Notes: generated by a model not told the origin, from the sequence alone. Shown: positions 7,236 through 17,028, counted from the first letter of the stretch. The stretch is 64,000 bases of DNA from Hyphomicrobiales bacterium (GCA_900465915.1 UBKJ01000034.1:1-64000); one strand, 5' to 3'. Numbers and translations are program-made.

Positions 7236-9164
7236 TCACGCCGCCGGGCGCGGCTTCGGCGGCAGGCGGCGCAGGATGGTCGGCCGCTCCTTCCTGAGCG
7301 CGACGGGCGCGGCGTCGGACAGGCACTCCACCACCGCGTCGGCGAGCGAGAAAACGTGGAAATCGGCGTCCATCGCCGCCAGCGCCTCGCGCGCCGGACC
7401 GTCCACGGCGCCCTTGCGGAACAGCACGAGGCCGACGCGGGCGCGGGGTTGCAGCCGCTTGAGCCGGCGCAGCGTGTAGCGCGCGCGAAGCGCCGCCTCG
7501 GCGTCGAGAAAACACAGCGCCAGCGCCGTGGCGCCGGCCAGCTCGTCCGCCTTGAGCCGGCTCGGCTGCAAATGCGCATGGCCGATGGCGGCGGCCTCCG
7601 CGCCCTGCACGGTGAGCGTCTGCGCCAGCATGGCGGCGGTTATGTCGTCAAGCACGCCGTGGCCGCCGAAGCACAGGACCGTCCGGCCCTCGCCCGAAGG
7701 CAGTTCGAGGCTGGGCGCGCCCTCGGCCTCGGCGTCGGCATCGACCGAGACCTCCTCCTCGCTGTCCTCCTCGTCGGCGGCGATCTGCTCCAGATTGGCG
7801 ACCAGAAGCCGCGCGCTGCGCGCCACCTGCTCAAGCTGGGCGTCGTTGAGCGAGCCGCGCGCGCGGTCGTATTCGGCGAGCTGCAAGGCCGGTATGGCGA
7901 CGCCGCCGTAATATTCGACCAGGAATTTCTCCGTCAGCAATTCGACCGCATTGTCGGTGGCCTCGTTGGGATCGCCGGCGAGCAGGCGCTGGTAGAGCCG
8001 CTCCTTGGGGTCGAGCACCGGCTCGGAGCCGAACAATATCTCCAAAAACTCGAATTGCGGCACGTGCCGGCCCAGCACCACCAGGCAGACGGTGAGCGGC
8101 GTCGACAGAACCAGCCCGACCGGCCCCCACAGCCAGGCCCAGAAGATGGCCGAGACGATGATGGCGAGCGGCGACAGGCCGGTGCGCGCGCCGTAGAGCC
8201 AGGGCTCGATGACGTTGTTGCTGAACAACTCCACGATGACGAACAGCGCGATGGTCCAGAGCAGCAGGCTCCAGTCGGGCGCCACGGCCACGGCCAGGAA
8301 CAGCGGCATGACCGCCGCGATGATCGGCCCGATATAGGGCACGAAGCGCAGCACGATGGCGAGCACGCCCCACAGAAGCGCATTGGGGATGCCCAATATC
8401 CACAAGCCGATCCCGAGCGGGACGCCGTAGACGACGTTCACCAGGAGTTGCGTCAGCAGATATTGCCCCACGCGGTTGCCCGCCTCCTGCAAGGCCTCGG
8501 TCGTTCGGTGCAGGTCGCCATAGCCGACGAGGCGGATGAAGCGGTCGCGCAGCTCCTCGCGCTCCAGCAGCATGAAGACCACCACCACGATCACCAGGCC
8601 GGTGGTGGTCAGCGGTCCGACCAGCGGCTCGATGATGTTTTCCAGCGTCTCGATCGGATTGCGCGGCGAGAAGATCTCGACCAGAATCGGCTTGCGCTCC
8701 GGCTGGCCCTGGTCCGGCTCGGCGTCGGACTGCTGTTCGGGCCGGTTGATCTCCGCCCCGACGCGCTCGGCGAAGCGGTTGAGCCGGTCGAGGAAGCCGT
8801 TATTGGTGCCCGCCTCCTTCAGCGTGCGGATCTTCTCGATGATGTTGTATTGATAGGTGGAGATGTTCTGCCCCACCTCCGTCACCTGGAAGGCGATGAT
8901 GGTGCTGAACACCGCGATCACCAGGAAGCCGCCGGCGACGCTGGCGACGACCGACAGCAGGCGCGGCAGGCCGAGCCGGCGCAGCCGCGAGACGATGGGC
9001 GCCAGCGTGAAGGTCAGGAGCACCGCGATGGCGAGCGGCAGGAACACCGCCTTGGCGAAATAGAGGATGGCGACCGCCACCGCCATCGCCGCCAGCGTCG
9101 GCAGGCGCGAGGGCGCGGAGGCCATCGGCGAGGCCGGCTTGTCCATTCCGTCGAAATGATCCAT
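7236..9164 (-). CDS. AI-2E-family membrane transporter with long C-terminal domain
   Basis: 642 residues. The first 390 are the PerM/AI-2E family permease: about eight membrane spans, starting with AVAILYFAKAVFLPLAIAVL, and the family stretch SPLAIIVSAIFWAWLWGPVG. The family includes TqsA and sodium-proton antiporters, and the substrate cannot be read from sequence. Unlike the usual 350-residue members, about 240 soluble residues follow: an acidic linker (around 475-490) and an alpha/beta domain beginning at GRTVLCFGGHGVLDD. GGAGG lies before the ATG. It starts 20 bases after the DUF72 gene and probably shares its transcript; its stop is 3 bases from the phytochrome stop. Confidence 0.85.
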   Translation of the reverse strand: MDHFDGMDKPASPMASAPSRLPTLAAMAVAVAILYFAKAVFLPLAIAVLLTFTLAPIVSRLRRLGLPRLLSVVASVAGGFLVIAVFSTIIAFQVTEVGQNISTYQYNIIEKIRTLKEAGTNNGFLDRLNRFAERVGAEINRPEQQSDAEPDQGQPERKPILVEIFSPRNPIETLENIIEPLVGPLTTTGLVIVVVVFMLLEREELRDRFIRLVGYGDLHRTTEALQEAGNRVGQYLLTQLLVNVVYGVPLGIGLWILGIPNALLWGVLAIVLRFVPYIGPIIAAVMPLFLAVAVAPDWSLLLWTIALFVIVELFSNNVIEPWLYGARTGLSPLAIIVSAIFWAWLWGPVGLVLSTPLTVCLVVLGRHVPQFEFLEILFGSEPVLDPKERLYQRLLAGDPNEATDNAVELLTEKFLVEYYGGVAIPALQLAEYDRARGSLNDAQLEQVARSARLLVANLEQIAADEEDSEEEVSVDADAEAEGAPSLELPSGEGRTVLCFGGHGVLDDITAAMLAQTLTVQGAEAAAIGHAHLQPSRLKADELAGATALALCFLDAEAALRARYTLRRLKRLQPRARVGLVLFRKGAVDGPAREALAAMDADFHVFSLADAVVECLSDAAPVALRKERPTILRRLPPKPRPAA

Positions 9165-9184
9165 GCGGCCTCCGACCGGCGAGC

Positions 9185-9874
9185 TTATTTTCCGAGCATT
9201 TCAAGGGCGTTTTGGATCGCCGCGCCCTCGGCGGTGTTGTCGAATATGCACCAGCTCTCGGCGGCGAGCCGTTGCGCGAAGGCGGAGATCTCCGCCGGCG
9301 CATAGCTGGAATAATAGATCTTCGGCTTGCCGTGCAGCCGCACGTAAAGCGGCGGCCGCTGGAAATTCTCGGCCGGCCAGACCGGAGCCGGATCGGCGAG
9401 CACCCGCCTGATCCCATGCCGACGCAACAGCTCCAGCGCCGCGTCCTCTCTCCAGCTTCGATGCCGCGCCTCGACGACGATCGCGCCGGCGTCGCTCTCC
9501 CGCATCGCCGCGAAAGCCTCGCCGGCGACATGCGGGTCGAAGGCCAGAGAGGGCGGCAACTGGCACAGGAGCGGCCCGCGCTTTTGGCCCAGCGGCGCGA
9601 TATCCTCGACGAAGACGCCGAAGGGCTCGCGAATGTCGCGCAGCTTGCGATTATGGGTTATTTCCCTGGGAATTTTGACGGAAAAGCGGAAATCGCCCGG
9701 AACCGCGTCGGCCCAGCGGGCGAAGGTCGATGGCTTATGGCGGCGATAGAAAGTCGAGTTGACCTCCACCCCGTTGAAGACGGAGGCGTAACGGGAAAGC
9801 CCGCTTCCCTCGCCCGAGAAGCGATCGGCCACGGTCTTCGGTATCGACCAGCTCGCCGTCCCGATGATCGGCAA
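9185..9874 (-). CDS. DUF72 family protein (YecE-like)
   Basis: 229 residues, a TIM-barrel-like DUF72 protein. Recognisable stretches are IGTASWSIP at the start, GVEVNSTFYRRHKPSTFARW and FSVKIPREITH, all family landmarks. The biochemical role of DUF72 is not established. The frame begins with TTG, not ATG; GGGAGG eight bases before this TTG supports it. It overlaps no neighbour but has an EcfG-like promoter lying within the end of the preceding gene, and is followed 20 bases later by the AI-2E-family gene. Confidence 0.85.
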   Translation of the reverse strand: MPIIGTASWSIPKTVADRFSGEGSGLSRYASVFNGVEVNSTFYRRHKPSTFARWADAVPGDFRFSVKIPREITHNRKLRDIREPFGVFVEDIAPLGQKRGPLLCQLPPSLAFDPHVAGEAFAAMRESDAGAIVVEARHRSWREDAALELLRRHGIRRVLADPAPVWPAENFQRPPLYVRLHGKPKIYYSSYAPAEISAFAQRLAAESWCIFDNTAEGAAIQNALEMLGK

Positions 9875-9929
9875 CGCAATATCCTCCCGCCCGAACGGTA
9901 TGGGGCGGGATTTTCCCGCCCCCTCCGCC

Positions 9930-10508
9930 TTAACGATAACGGCTGCGTTCGCGTTCCACTTCCGCCGCCGTATAGGGCGGCGCGGCGTCGTCGAAACGCT
10001 CCCAGCCTTCTTCGGCGTAGGCCGCGCGGCGGCGGTTGATGTCGACGCGGTCGGCGCGCGACAGGATGGCGTCGGCCTCCATCACCCGCTCCTCGGGCAC
10101 GCGGGCGGAAACCACCGCGCCGCCGCGCCGCACGCCCTCGGCGTAGACCTGCGCCTCCTCCTCGGGAACGCCGGCCTCGGTGAAGGCGCCGATCAGGCCG
10201 CCCACCGCGCCGCCGGCCACGGCCCCGCCGACCGCGCCGGTCAGCGTGGCGGCCAGCCAGCCGGCCGCCACCACCGGCCCCACGCCGGGAATGGCCATCA
10301 GGCCCAGCCCCGCCAGCAGGCCGCCGGCGCCGCCGACCGCCGCGCCGATCCCGGCGCCGACGCCCGCGCCCTCCGCCGCGTTGCTCTCGCCGCCATCCTT
10401 GTAGGAGACGATGGAGATGTCGGCCGAGGGGATGCCCGCCGCCTCCAGATCGTCCACGGCTCGCTCGGCCGATGCGTAATCGTCAAAAAGTCCGGTCACC
10501 GTCTTCAT
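9930..10508 (-). CDS. 17M-like general stress protein with glycine zipper
   Basis: 192 residues. The first 45 (MKTVTGLFDDYASAERAVDD, then AGIPSADISIVS) match the N-terminal domain of general stress protein 17M/YflT. The middle (about 60-130) is almost entirely Gly and Ala in a zipper-like repeat that can form two membrane-inserting helices, and the end is charged (YTAAEVERERSRYR). Function unknown; such genes are regular members of rhizobial stress regulons. GGGAG precedes the ATG. It follows the secreted PepSY-like gene by 26 bases. Confidence 0.82.
   Translation of the reverse strand: MKTVTGLFDDYASAERAVDDLEAAGIPSADISIVSYKDGGESNAAEGAGVGAGIGAAVGGAGGLLAGLGLMAIPGVGPVVAAGWLAATLTGAVGGAVAGGAVGGLIGAFTEAGVPEEEAQVYAEGVRRGGAVVSARVPEERVMEADAILSRADRVDINRRRAAYAEEGWERFDDAAPPYTAAEVERERSRYR
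9932..9957 (-). promoter_or_regulatory. EcfG-type promoter for DUF72 and AI-2E genes
   Basis: Minus-strand GGAAC (9953-9957), 17 bases, CGTT (9932-9935), inside the last codons of the 17M-like gene. It is correctly placed to start a transcript about 50 bases before the DUF72 start. Confidence 0.5.
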
Positions 10509-10534
10509 GTCGCTCTCCCTGATCGCCTGTTCGC

Positions 10535-10849
10535 TTACATAGGCTTGTTGGTGATGTTGCCCTGGTAGTCGAGCTGGACGGTCACCTTGGCGCCGTCATG
10601 CGTCGCCGAGCCTTCCCAGACGCCGTCGCCGTTGAGCGCGAGGCCGGTGACGCCGGTATAGCCCGCCTTTTCGATGCGCTCCTTGGCCTGCGCCTCGGTG
10701 AAGCTGTTCTCGCCCTTCACGGGCGCGGCCGGATTGGTGGAATCGGGCGTCGAGACCGCCGGGGTCTGGGTGGTGTCGGTCGCCTGGGCCAGCGCCGCGG
10801 AAGGCGCAAGAATGAGTGCGCTCGCGAGCGCTAAATAGCTGTATCTCAT
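10535..10849 (-). CDS. Secreted PepSY-like small protein
   Basis: 104 residues with a clear signal peptide (MRYSYLALASALILAPSAAL, cut near AQA), a Thr/Pro-rich linker and a C-terminal half (FTEAQAKERIEKAGYTG, then ALNGDGVWEGSA and VTVQLDYQGNI) whose helix-strand-strand pattern resembles a PepSY domain. Such periplasmic proteins may inhibit peptidases, but no function can be asserted. The frame runs to 10909; AGGAG eight bases before the ATG at 10849 and the signal peptide fix the start. First gene of a stress transcript with the 17M-like gene. Confidence 0.8.
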   Translation of the reverse strand: MRYSYLALASALILAPSAALAQATDTTQTPAVSTPDSTNPAAPVKGENSFTEAQAKERIEKAGYTGVTGLALNGDGVWEGSATHDGAKVTVQLDYQGNITNKPM

Positions 10850-10892
10850 TGGTTTTCTCCTCTCGCAGCTCACGGTGCTGCAATGGTGGATA

Positions 10893-10917
10893 AACGCCGC
10901 AAAACACAAACCGTTCC
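10893..10917 (-). promoter_or_regulatory. EcfG-type promoter of the PepSY-like/17M operon
   Basis: Minus-strand GGAAC (10913-10917), 16 bases, CGTT (10893-10896): full consensus match. The transcript would start near 10885, 36 bases before the ATG. Confidence 0.7.
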
Positions 10918-10935
10918 AAAATCGATGCGCGGGCT

Positions 10936-10949
10936 TTGATTGCGATCAT
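10936..10949. promoter_or_regulatory. FNR/FixK-like box
   Basis: TTGATTGCGATCAT matches TTGAT-N4-ATCAA with one mismatch. It lies 119 bases before the CoA-transferase start, so that gene may respond to low oxygen; a single site with one mismatch can occur by chance. Confidence 0.35.
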
Positions 10950-11067
10950 TTCGCCCGGCCCGGCCTTGAGGCATATGGACGCCGCGCTTGGACGAAAGCA
11001 TCGCCTGCATTCGCCCGCCGGCCGGCCTATGACGGGCCCGCACGCTTTTCGGAAGGAAGGTAGTCTC

Positions 11068-12564
11068 ATGTTGGAAACACGCATCCGCAACCGGTCGCTC
11101 CGCCAGAAGATCATGACGGCCGAACAGGCCGCCGCCCTCATCCGCGACGGCATGGTCGTCGGCATGAGCGGCTTCACCCGCGCGGGCGACGCCAAGGCCG
11201 TGCCGGTGGCGATGGCGGCGCGGGCGGCGACCGATCCCTTCCGCATCACGCTCATCACCGGCGCGTCGCTGGGCCACGACGTCGACAAGCTCCTGACCGA
11301 GGCGCATGTGCTGGCGCGGCGCATGCCGTTCCAGGTCGACCGCACCCTGCGCGCCGCGATCAACCGCGGCGAGGTGATGTTCATCGACCAGCATCTTTCC
11401 GAAACCGTCGAGCAGCTTCGCTCGAAACAGCTCGGGCCTATCGACTACGCCGTGGTCGAGGCGCTGGCGATCACCGAGGACGGCGGGATCATCCCCACCA
11501 CCTCCATCGGCAATTCGGCCAGCTTCGCCATCTTGGCCGAGAAGGTGATCGTCGAGATCAACCTCAACCAGCCCATGGCGCTGGAGGGGCTGCACGACAT
11601 CTATATCCCCACCAGGCGTCCCTCGCGCGAGCCGATCCCCGTCACCGCCTGCGACAGCCGCGTCGGCCTTACCTATGTGCCGATCCCGCCGGAGAAGATC
11701 GCCGGCATCGTGGTGACGCAGGAAAGCGACAGCGCCTCGACGGTGGAGCCGGCCGACGTCGAGACGGTGGCCATCGCCAACCACCTCATCGCTTTCCTGA
11801 TGCGCGAGGTCGAGAAGGGCCGGCTGGATCTCACGCTCAACCCCTTGCAGGCCGGCATCGGCACCATCGCCAACGCGGTGCTCAACGGCTTCGCCGACAG
11901 CCCCTTCCACAATCTGCGCATGTATAGCGAGGTGCTGCAGGACAGCACGTTCGATCTTTTCGACGCCGGCAAGCTGGACTTCGCCTCCGGCTCGTCGATC
12001 ACGCTCAGCCCCGCCTGCGGCGCGCGCGTCTTCGGCGACATCGACCGCTATCGCGACCGGCTGATCCTGCGCCCGCAGGAGATCAGCAACCATCCCGAGG
12101 TGATCCGCCGGCTCGGCATCATCGGCGTCAACACGGCGCTGGAGTTCGACATCTACGGCAACGTCAACTCCACTCATGTCGACGGGACCCATATGATGAA
12201 CGGCATCGGCGGCTCGGGCGACTTCGCCCGCAACGCCTATCTGTCGATCTTCGTCAGCAAGTCGGAGGCCAGGAACGGCGCCGTCTCCTCCGTCGTGCCG
12301 ATGGTCACCCATGTCGACCATACCGAGCACGACGTCGACATCCTGGTGACGGAACAGGGCCTGGCCGACCTGCGCGGCCTCGCCCCGCGCGAGCGGGCGC
12401 GCGTCGTCATCGACAATTGCGCCCATCCCGACTATCGCGCCCCGCTTTCCGATTATTTCGAGCGCGCCTGCCTACGCGGCGGCCATACGCCGCATCTTCT
12501 GGAGGAGGCCTTCTCCTGGCACATGCGCCGGCGCGAGACCGGCTCCATGCGCCTGCCCGGCTGA
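11068..12564 (+). CDS. Succinyl-CoA:acetate CoA-transferase family enzyme
   Basis: 498 residues of the acetyl-CoA hydrolase/succinate CoA-transferase family (AarC, YgfH, Cat1). It moves CoA between acyl-CoA and a free acid such as acetate or propionate in the cytosol. Glu288 in MYSEVLQDS is the expected glutamate that forms the acyl-glutamyl intermediate, and FDIYGNVNSTHVDGTHMMNG and GGSGDFARNAYLS are family stretches. The frame opens at 10936, but GGAAGGAAGG before the ATG at 11068 fixes the start. The gene is monocistronic; the exact acyl pair is not readable. Confidence 0.88.
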   Translation: MLETRIRNRSLRQKIMTAEQAAALIRDGMVVGMSGFTRAGDAKAVPVAMAARAATDPFRITLITGASLGHDVDKLLTEAHVLARRMPFQVDRTLRAAINRGEVMFIDQHLSETVEQLRSKQLGPIDYAVVEALAITEDGGIIPTTSIGNSASFAILAEKVIVEINLNQPMALEGLHDIYIPTRRPSREPIPVTACDSRVGLTYVPIPPEKIAGIVVTQESDSASTVEPADVETVAIANHLIAFLMREVEKGRLDLTLNPLQAGIGTIANAVLNGFADSPFHNLRMYSEVLQDSTFDLFDAGKLDFASGSSITLSPACGARVFGDIDRYRDRLILRPQEISNHPEVIRRLGIIGVNTALEFDIYGNVNSTHVDGTHMMNGIGGSGDFARNAYLSIFVSKSEARNGAVSSVVPMVTHVDHTEHDVDILVTEQGLADLRGLAPRERARVVIDNCAHPDYRAPLSDYFERACLRGGHTPHLLEEAFSWHMRRRETGSMRLPG

Positions 12565-12640
12565 ACGGGCGTCCCTCGCGCCTTGCACCGGCCGGCGGAG
12601 TGTGCTGGGATCACGCGAACGAGGACAAAAGGGGGACGCC

Positions 12641-14212
12641 ATGGGGAACGACGGCGACGCAGCAACCATTCACCGCCCGCTGGACCTGGACCCCAAGCGG
12701 GCGGGCCGGCTCGAGCGCGAGCATTACGGCATCATCGACATCGGCTCCAATTCGGTCCGGCTGGTGGTCTACGACCAGCTCGGCCGCTCGCCCCTGCCCC
12801 GCTTCAACGAAAAATCGCTGTGCCGCCTCGGCGACGGGCTCGCCGAGACGGGCATGATCGCGGCGGAGGGCTATCGCCGCACGGTGGAGGCGGTGCGCCG
12901 CTTCCGCGCCATCGCCGACGCCATGGGCGTCGCGCGCCTCGACGCCACCGCGACGGAAGCCGTGCGCCGCGCCGGCAACGGGCCGGACCTGGTCGAGGCG
13001 ATCCGGCGCGAGGCGGGCGTCGAGGTGCGCATCCTGTCCGGCGCGGAAGAGGCGCGCTTCGCCACGCTGGGCGTGGTCTCGGGCTTCTTCCGCCCCGCCG
13101 GCGTCGTCGGCGACATGGGCGGCGGCAGCCTGGAGATCGCCGAGGCCGCCGACGACCGCGTCGGCGAGGAATGGGTGAGCCTGCCGCTCGGCGCCCTGCC
13201 GGTCGAATCCATCATGCAGGACAAGGGCAACGCCAAGAAGCGCATCGACGCGATCCTGAAGGAGAGCCTGCCCGTCTCGCTGGCGCGGCCGACCTTCTTC
13301 GCCGTCGGCGGCGGCTGGCGCGCCTTCGCCAAGGCGCATATGCTGGCGAGCGGCACGCCGGTGCCCGTCGTGCACGGCTATCGCATCGCGGCCGCCGACG
13401 CCCGCGCCTTCGCCAAATCCGTCCTGCGGCTCGCGCCCGACAAGGTGGCCGACCTCGCCGGCGTGTCGCGCCGGCGCGCCCGCACCTTCCCCGCCGCCGC
13501 CATGATGCTCGACCGGGTGCTGAAACATCTCGCGCCGCAGCATGTGGTGTTCTCGGCGCTGGGCCTGCGCGAGGGCTGGATCTATTCGCAGCTCGAAGCC
13601 GACGAGCGCTATCTCGACCCGCTGGTCGAGGGGGCGCAGCTGATCGGGCTTCCGGCCGCGCGCGTGCCTGATTTCGCCACCGCGCTGGTGGACTGGACGG
13701 CCAACCTCGAGGACGACGAGACGCCGGCGCGCAAGCGGCTGCGGGTCGCGCTCTGCGCGCTGTCGGACATCGGCTGGCGCGACCATCCCGACATCCGCGC
13801 CGAGGAAAGCTTCCGCCGCGTGCTGCAATTTCCCTTCATCGGCATCGACCATACCGAGCGGGCCTTCCTGGCCGTGACCATCCACGCCCGCTATGTCGGC
13901 CGGCTCAACGCGCCCTATCTGGCCGGCGCGCTCGGCCTGCTGTCGCTAGCGGAACGCCGCCGCGCGGAAGTGCTGGGCCGCGCCATCCTGCTCGCCTATC
14001 GCCTGTCGGGCGGCACGCCCACGGTGCTGGCCAATTCCCGCCTGCAGATCGACGGCGACCGGCTGCGGCTAGAGGTCGGAAAGGCGGCCCGCGTGCCGGA
14101 CAGCGAGGCGGTCGGCGAGCGCCTCACCCTGCTGGCCGCGGCGCTGAACATCAAGGCGCTGGAGATCGCGGAGCTGGAGACGGGCCATTCGCTCCTGAAA
14201 ATCCGCCGGTAA
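12641..14212 (+). CDS. ppx: Exopolyphosphatase (Ppx/GppA family)
   Basis: 523 residues. It removes phosphate from polyphosphate ends, or pppGpp 5'-phosphate in the GppA branch. The actin-like ATPase fold is visible: YGIIDIGSNSVRLVVYDQ near residue 30 and GDMGGGSLEIAE near 160, the two phosphate-binding loops, followed by an HD-like C-terminal region. GGGGGA precedes the ATG at 12641; an earlier ATG at 12602 lacks a ribosome site. Polyphosphate turnover would fit the neighbouring stress genes, but no shared regulation is seen. Confidence 0.87.
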   Translation: MGNDGDAATIHRPLDLDPKRAGRLEREHYGIIDIGSNSVRLVVYDQLGRSPLPRFNEKSLCRLGDGLAETGMIAAEGYRRTVEAVRRFRAIADAMGVARLDATATEAVRRAGNGPDLVEAIRREAGVEVRILSGAEEARFATLGVVSGFFRPAGVVGDMGGGSLEIAEAADDRVGEEWVSLPLGALPVESIMQDKGNAKKRIDAILKESLPVSLARPTFFAVGGGWRAFAKAHMLASGTPVPVVHGYRIAAADARAFAKSVLRLAPDKVADLAGVSRRRARTFPAAAMMLDRVLKHLAPQHVVFSALGLREGWIYSQLEADERYLDPLVEGAQLIGLPAARVPDFATALVDWTANLEDDETPARKRLRVALCALSDIGWRDHPDIRAEESFRRVLQFPFIGIDHTERAFLAVTIHARYVGRLNAPYLAGALGLLSLAERRRAEVLGRAILLAYRLSGGTPTVLANSRLQIDGDRLRLEVGKAARVPDSEAVGERLTLLAAALNIKALEIAELETGHSLLKIRR

Positions 14213-14241
14213 GCCGGGCCCGGACGCAGTCCGGGCCCGGC
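14213..14241. terminator. Hairpin between convergent ppx and metal operon
   Basis: A perfect 12-bp stem (14213-14224 with 14230-14241) around a 5-base loop begins right after the ppx stop. No T-run follows on either strand, so it may stabilise 3' ends rather than terminate alone. Confidence 0.6.
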
Positions 14242-14248
14242 CGGCGCG

Positions 14249-15148
14249 TCACTTGGCGCTTTTCGCCATGGCGCCCGCCAGCTTGTCGACATTGTGGCGG
14301 AACATCTTCTCATAGGTCGCGGCGGGACCGTCCTTCTTCGACAGCGCCTCCACGTAGAGCTCGCCGCCGGCCTTGGCGCCGGTGGCGCTGGCGATCTGCT
14401 TGACGAGACGCGGATCGTTGGAGTTCTCGAAGAAATAGACCTTCACGCCTTCCTGCTTGATCTGCTCGATCAGCTTGGCGACGTCGCCGGCGGAAGCCTC
14501 GCCCTCGGTCGACAGGCCGAGCGGGGCCAGGAAGGTCACGCCGTATTCGCGGCCGAAATAGCCGAAGGCGTCGTGGCTGGTCAGCACCTTGCGCTTGTCC
14601 TGCGGGATCGGGTCGATCTTGCTATGGGCGTAGGCGTTGAGCGCGTCCAGCTTCTTGGTATATTTCTCCGCATTGGCCTGGAACTTGGCGGCGTCCTGCG
14701 GATCGGCGGCCTCATAGGCCTTCTCGATGTTCTTGACCCAAACCTCGACATTGACCGGGCTGTTCCACACATGCGGATCGGTGACGGTCTTGCCGTCCTC
14801 CTCCATGGTGCGGGTGTTGACGCCGTCGGAGACGACGACCGGCTTGCCGGCGTAGCCCGAGCCGCTGATCAGGCGGTCCAGCCAGCCTTCCAGCCCCTCG
14901 CCGCTGACGAAGACCACGTCGGCGGCCTTCAAGTTCTTGGCGTCGTCGGGCGTGGGCTCGTATTCGTGCGGGTCGCCGTCGGGCGGCACGATGGTCTTGA
15001 CCTCGACGTTCGAGCCGCCGACCTGCTTGGCCACGTCGGCCAGCACGGTGAAGCTCGCCACGACCTTGAGCGTCTTGGCGGACGCGGCCCCCGACAGGGC
15101 GACCAGCGCCGCCGTGGCGACGGCGCCCAGCAAAGTCAGTTTCTTCAT
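14249..15148 (-). CDS. Zinc/manganese ABC transporter binding protein
   Basis: 299-residue periplasmic cluster A-I metal-binding protein. Signal peptide MKKLTLLGAVATAALVAL with cleavage near ASA. Expected metal ligands are His in GDPHEYEPTP, His in DPHVWNSP, His in LTSHDAFGYF and the Asp/Glu of ENSNDPRLV. The His-rich loop typical of ZnuA is missing, so manganese or an AztC-like zinc role are both open; the Zur-like sites upstream favour zinc. Last gene of the operon: peptide, ATPase, permease, binding protein. Confidence 0.88.
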   Translation of the reverse strand: MKKLTLLGAVATAALVALSGAASAKTLKVVASFTVLADVAKQVGGSNVEVKTIVPPDGDPHEYEPTPDDAKNLKAADVVFVSGEGLEGWLDRLISGSGYAGKPVVVSDGVNTRTMEEDGKTVTDPHVWNSPVNVEVWVKNIEKAYEAADPQDAAKFQANAEKYTKKLDALNAYAHSKIDPIPQDKRKVLTSHDAFGYFGREYGVTFLAPLGLSTEGEASAGDVAKLIEQIKQEGVKVYFFENSNDPRLVKQIASATGAKAGGELYVEALSKKDGPAATYEKMFRHNVDKLAGAMAKSAK

Positions 15149-15163
15149 GGTTCTCTCCTTGGG

Positions 15164-16029
15164 TCAGTCCGCCAGATGCGGGCGGGGAAAAAGACGTCGC
15201 AGCACGCCCGCCGGCGCGACGAGCAGCGAGACGCCATTGAGGAGGCTCGCCGTCAGGATGATGCAGGGTCCCGAGGCGTAGCCGAGATGGAAGGAGGCGA
15301 TCAGCCCGACGAAACCGGACAGCGCGGCCGAGCCGGCGGCGACGGCGAACATGGCCGGCAAGGTGCGCGCCCACAGCCGCGCGATCGCCGCCGGCAGCAT
15401 CATCAGGCCGACGGCCATCAGCGTGCCCAGCGCCTGGAAGCCGGCGACGAGGTTGACCACCACCAGGAACAGGAACAGGAGATGATAGAACGACCCCCAG
15501 CCGCCGACGGCGCGCAGGAAGCCGGGGTCGAAGCATTCGACCACCAGCGGCCTGTAGACCACGGCCAGAAGGATCAGCGTCAGCGAGGTGATCGCCGCGA
15601 CGAGATAGAGCGCCGGCGAATCGATGGCGAGGATGGTGCCGAACAGCACATGCAGCAGGTCGCGGCTGGAGCCGCGCAGCGACACGATCAGCACGCCTGC
15701 TGCGAGCGAGGTCAGGTAGAAGGCGGCGAAAGTCGCGTCCTCGCGCAAGGAGGTGGCGCGGCTGACGACGCCGGACAGGATGGCGACGGTCAGCCCCGCC
15801 ACCAGACCGCCGACGCCCATCGCCGTCAGCGAAAAGCCGGCGATCAGAAAGCCCACCGCCGCGCCGGGCAGCACCGCATGGCTGAGAGAGTCGCCGACGA
15901 GGCTCATGCGGCGCAGCATCAGCAGCACGCCGACCGGCCCCGAGCCGAGCCCGAGGCAGACGCAGGCCACCAGCGCGCGGCGCATGAAGCCGTAATCAAC
16001 GAAGGGGGCGATCAGCAGATCGTGGATCG

Positions 16030-16033
<4 letters not shown>
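15164..16033 (-). CDS. Zinc/manganese ABC transporter permease
   Basis: 289 residues with eight or nine membrane spans, the ABC-3 permease type (ZnuB/MntB). Stretches such as MSLVGDSLSHAVLPGAAVGF and GTLMAVGLMMLPAAIARLWA are characteristic. Its ATG overlaps the stop of the ATPase gene by 4 bases, so the two are translationally coupled; the binding protein follows 15 bases after its stop. Confidence 0.9.
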
Positions 16034-16775
<742 letters not shown>

Positions 16776-16779
<4 letters not shown>

Positions 16780-16919
16780 GGCAGAGCCGCCGCCCAGGCC
16801 ACCATCAGCCACAGCGCCACGAGGAGGACGCAGACGAGGCCGACCCGCGCCAAAGCGGACCATCCCAGGAAGGAGCGCGCGGTCGGGTCGCGCTTGCCGG
16901 TGTCGGTGTTCGTGTTCAT
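16776..16919 (-). CDS. 47-residue membrane peptide leading the metal ABC operon
   Basis: MNTNTDTGKRDPTARSFLGW, then one hydrophobic span (VGLVCVLLVALWLMVAWAAA) and stop. Its TGA overlaps the ATG of the ATPase gene by 4 bases and its ATG is the first after the Zur-like sites, so it is the first cistron of the zinc/manganese operon. GAGAAG lies five bases before the ATG. I do not know a family; the position suggests a small partner of the permease or a translation-coupling leader. No standard ABC component has this form. Confidence 0.65.
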
Positions 16920-16994
16920 GCGGCTTCTCATATTCGTCATGGGACGCGGCGCGCGCCGGACCTGCGGCCGGGAAACCCGCGCCTGCGCTATCGT

Positions 16995-17016
16995 GTAATG
17001 GATGTTATTACATTAC
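16995..17016. promoter_or_regulatory. Zur-like operator 1
   Basis: GTAATG (16995-17000) faces CATTAC (17011-17016). The last 18 bases match the Zur-type dyad GTAATGTTATAACATTAC, as I recall it for alphaproteobacteria, at 14 of 18 positions. It lies 76-97 bases upstream of the metal operon's first gene. Confidence 0.6.
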
Positions 17017-17028
17017 GTCAACGATTAA

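Noticed and set aside
7356..9305. Plus-strand open frame opposite the AI-2E-family gene
   Set aside because: Composition is His/Arg/Gln-rich low complexity without membrane spans or motifs; the minus strand has a clear permease.
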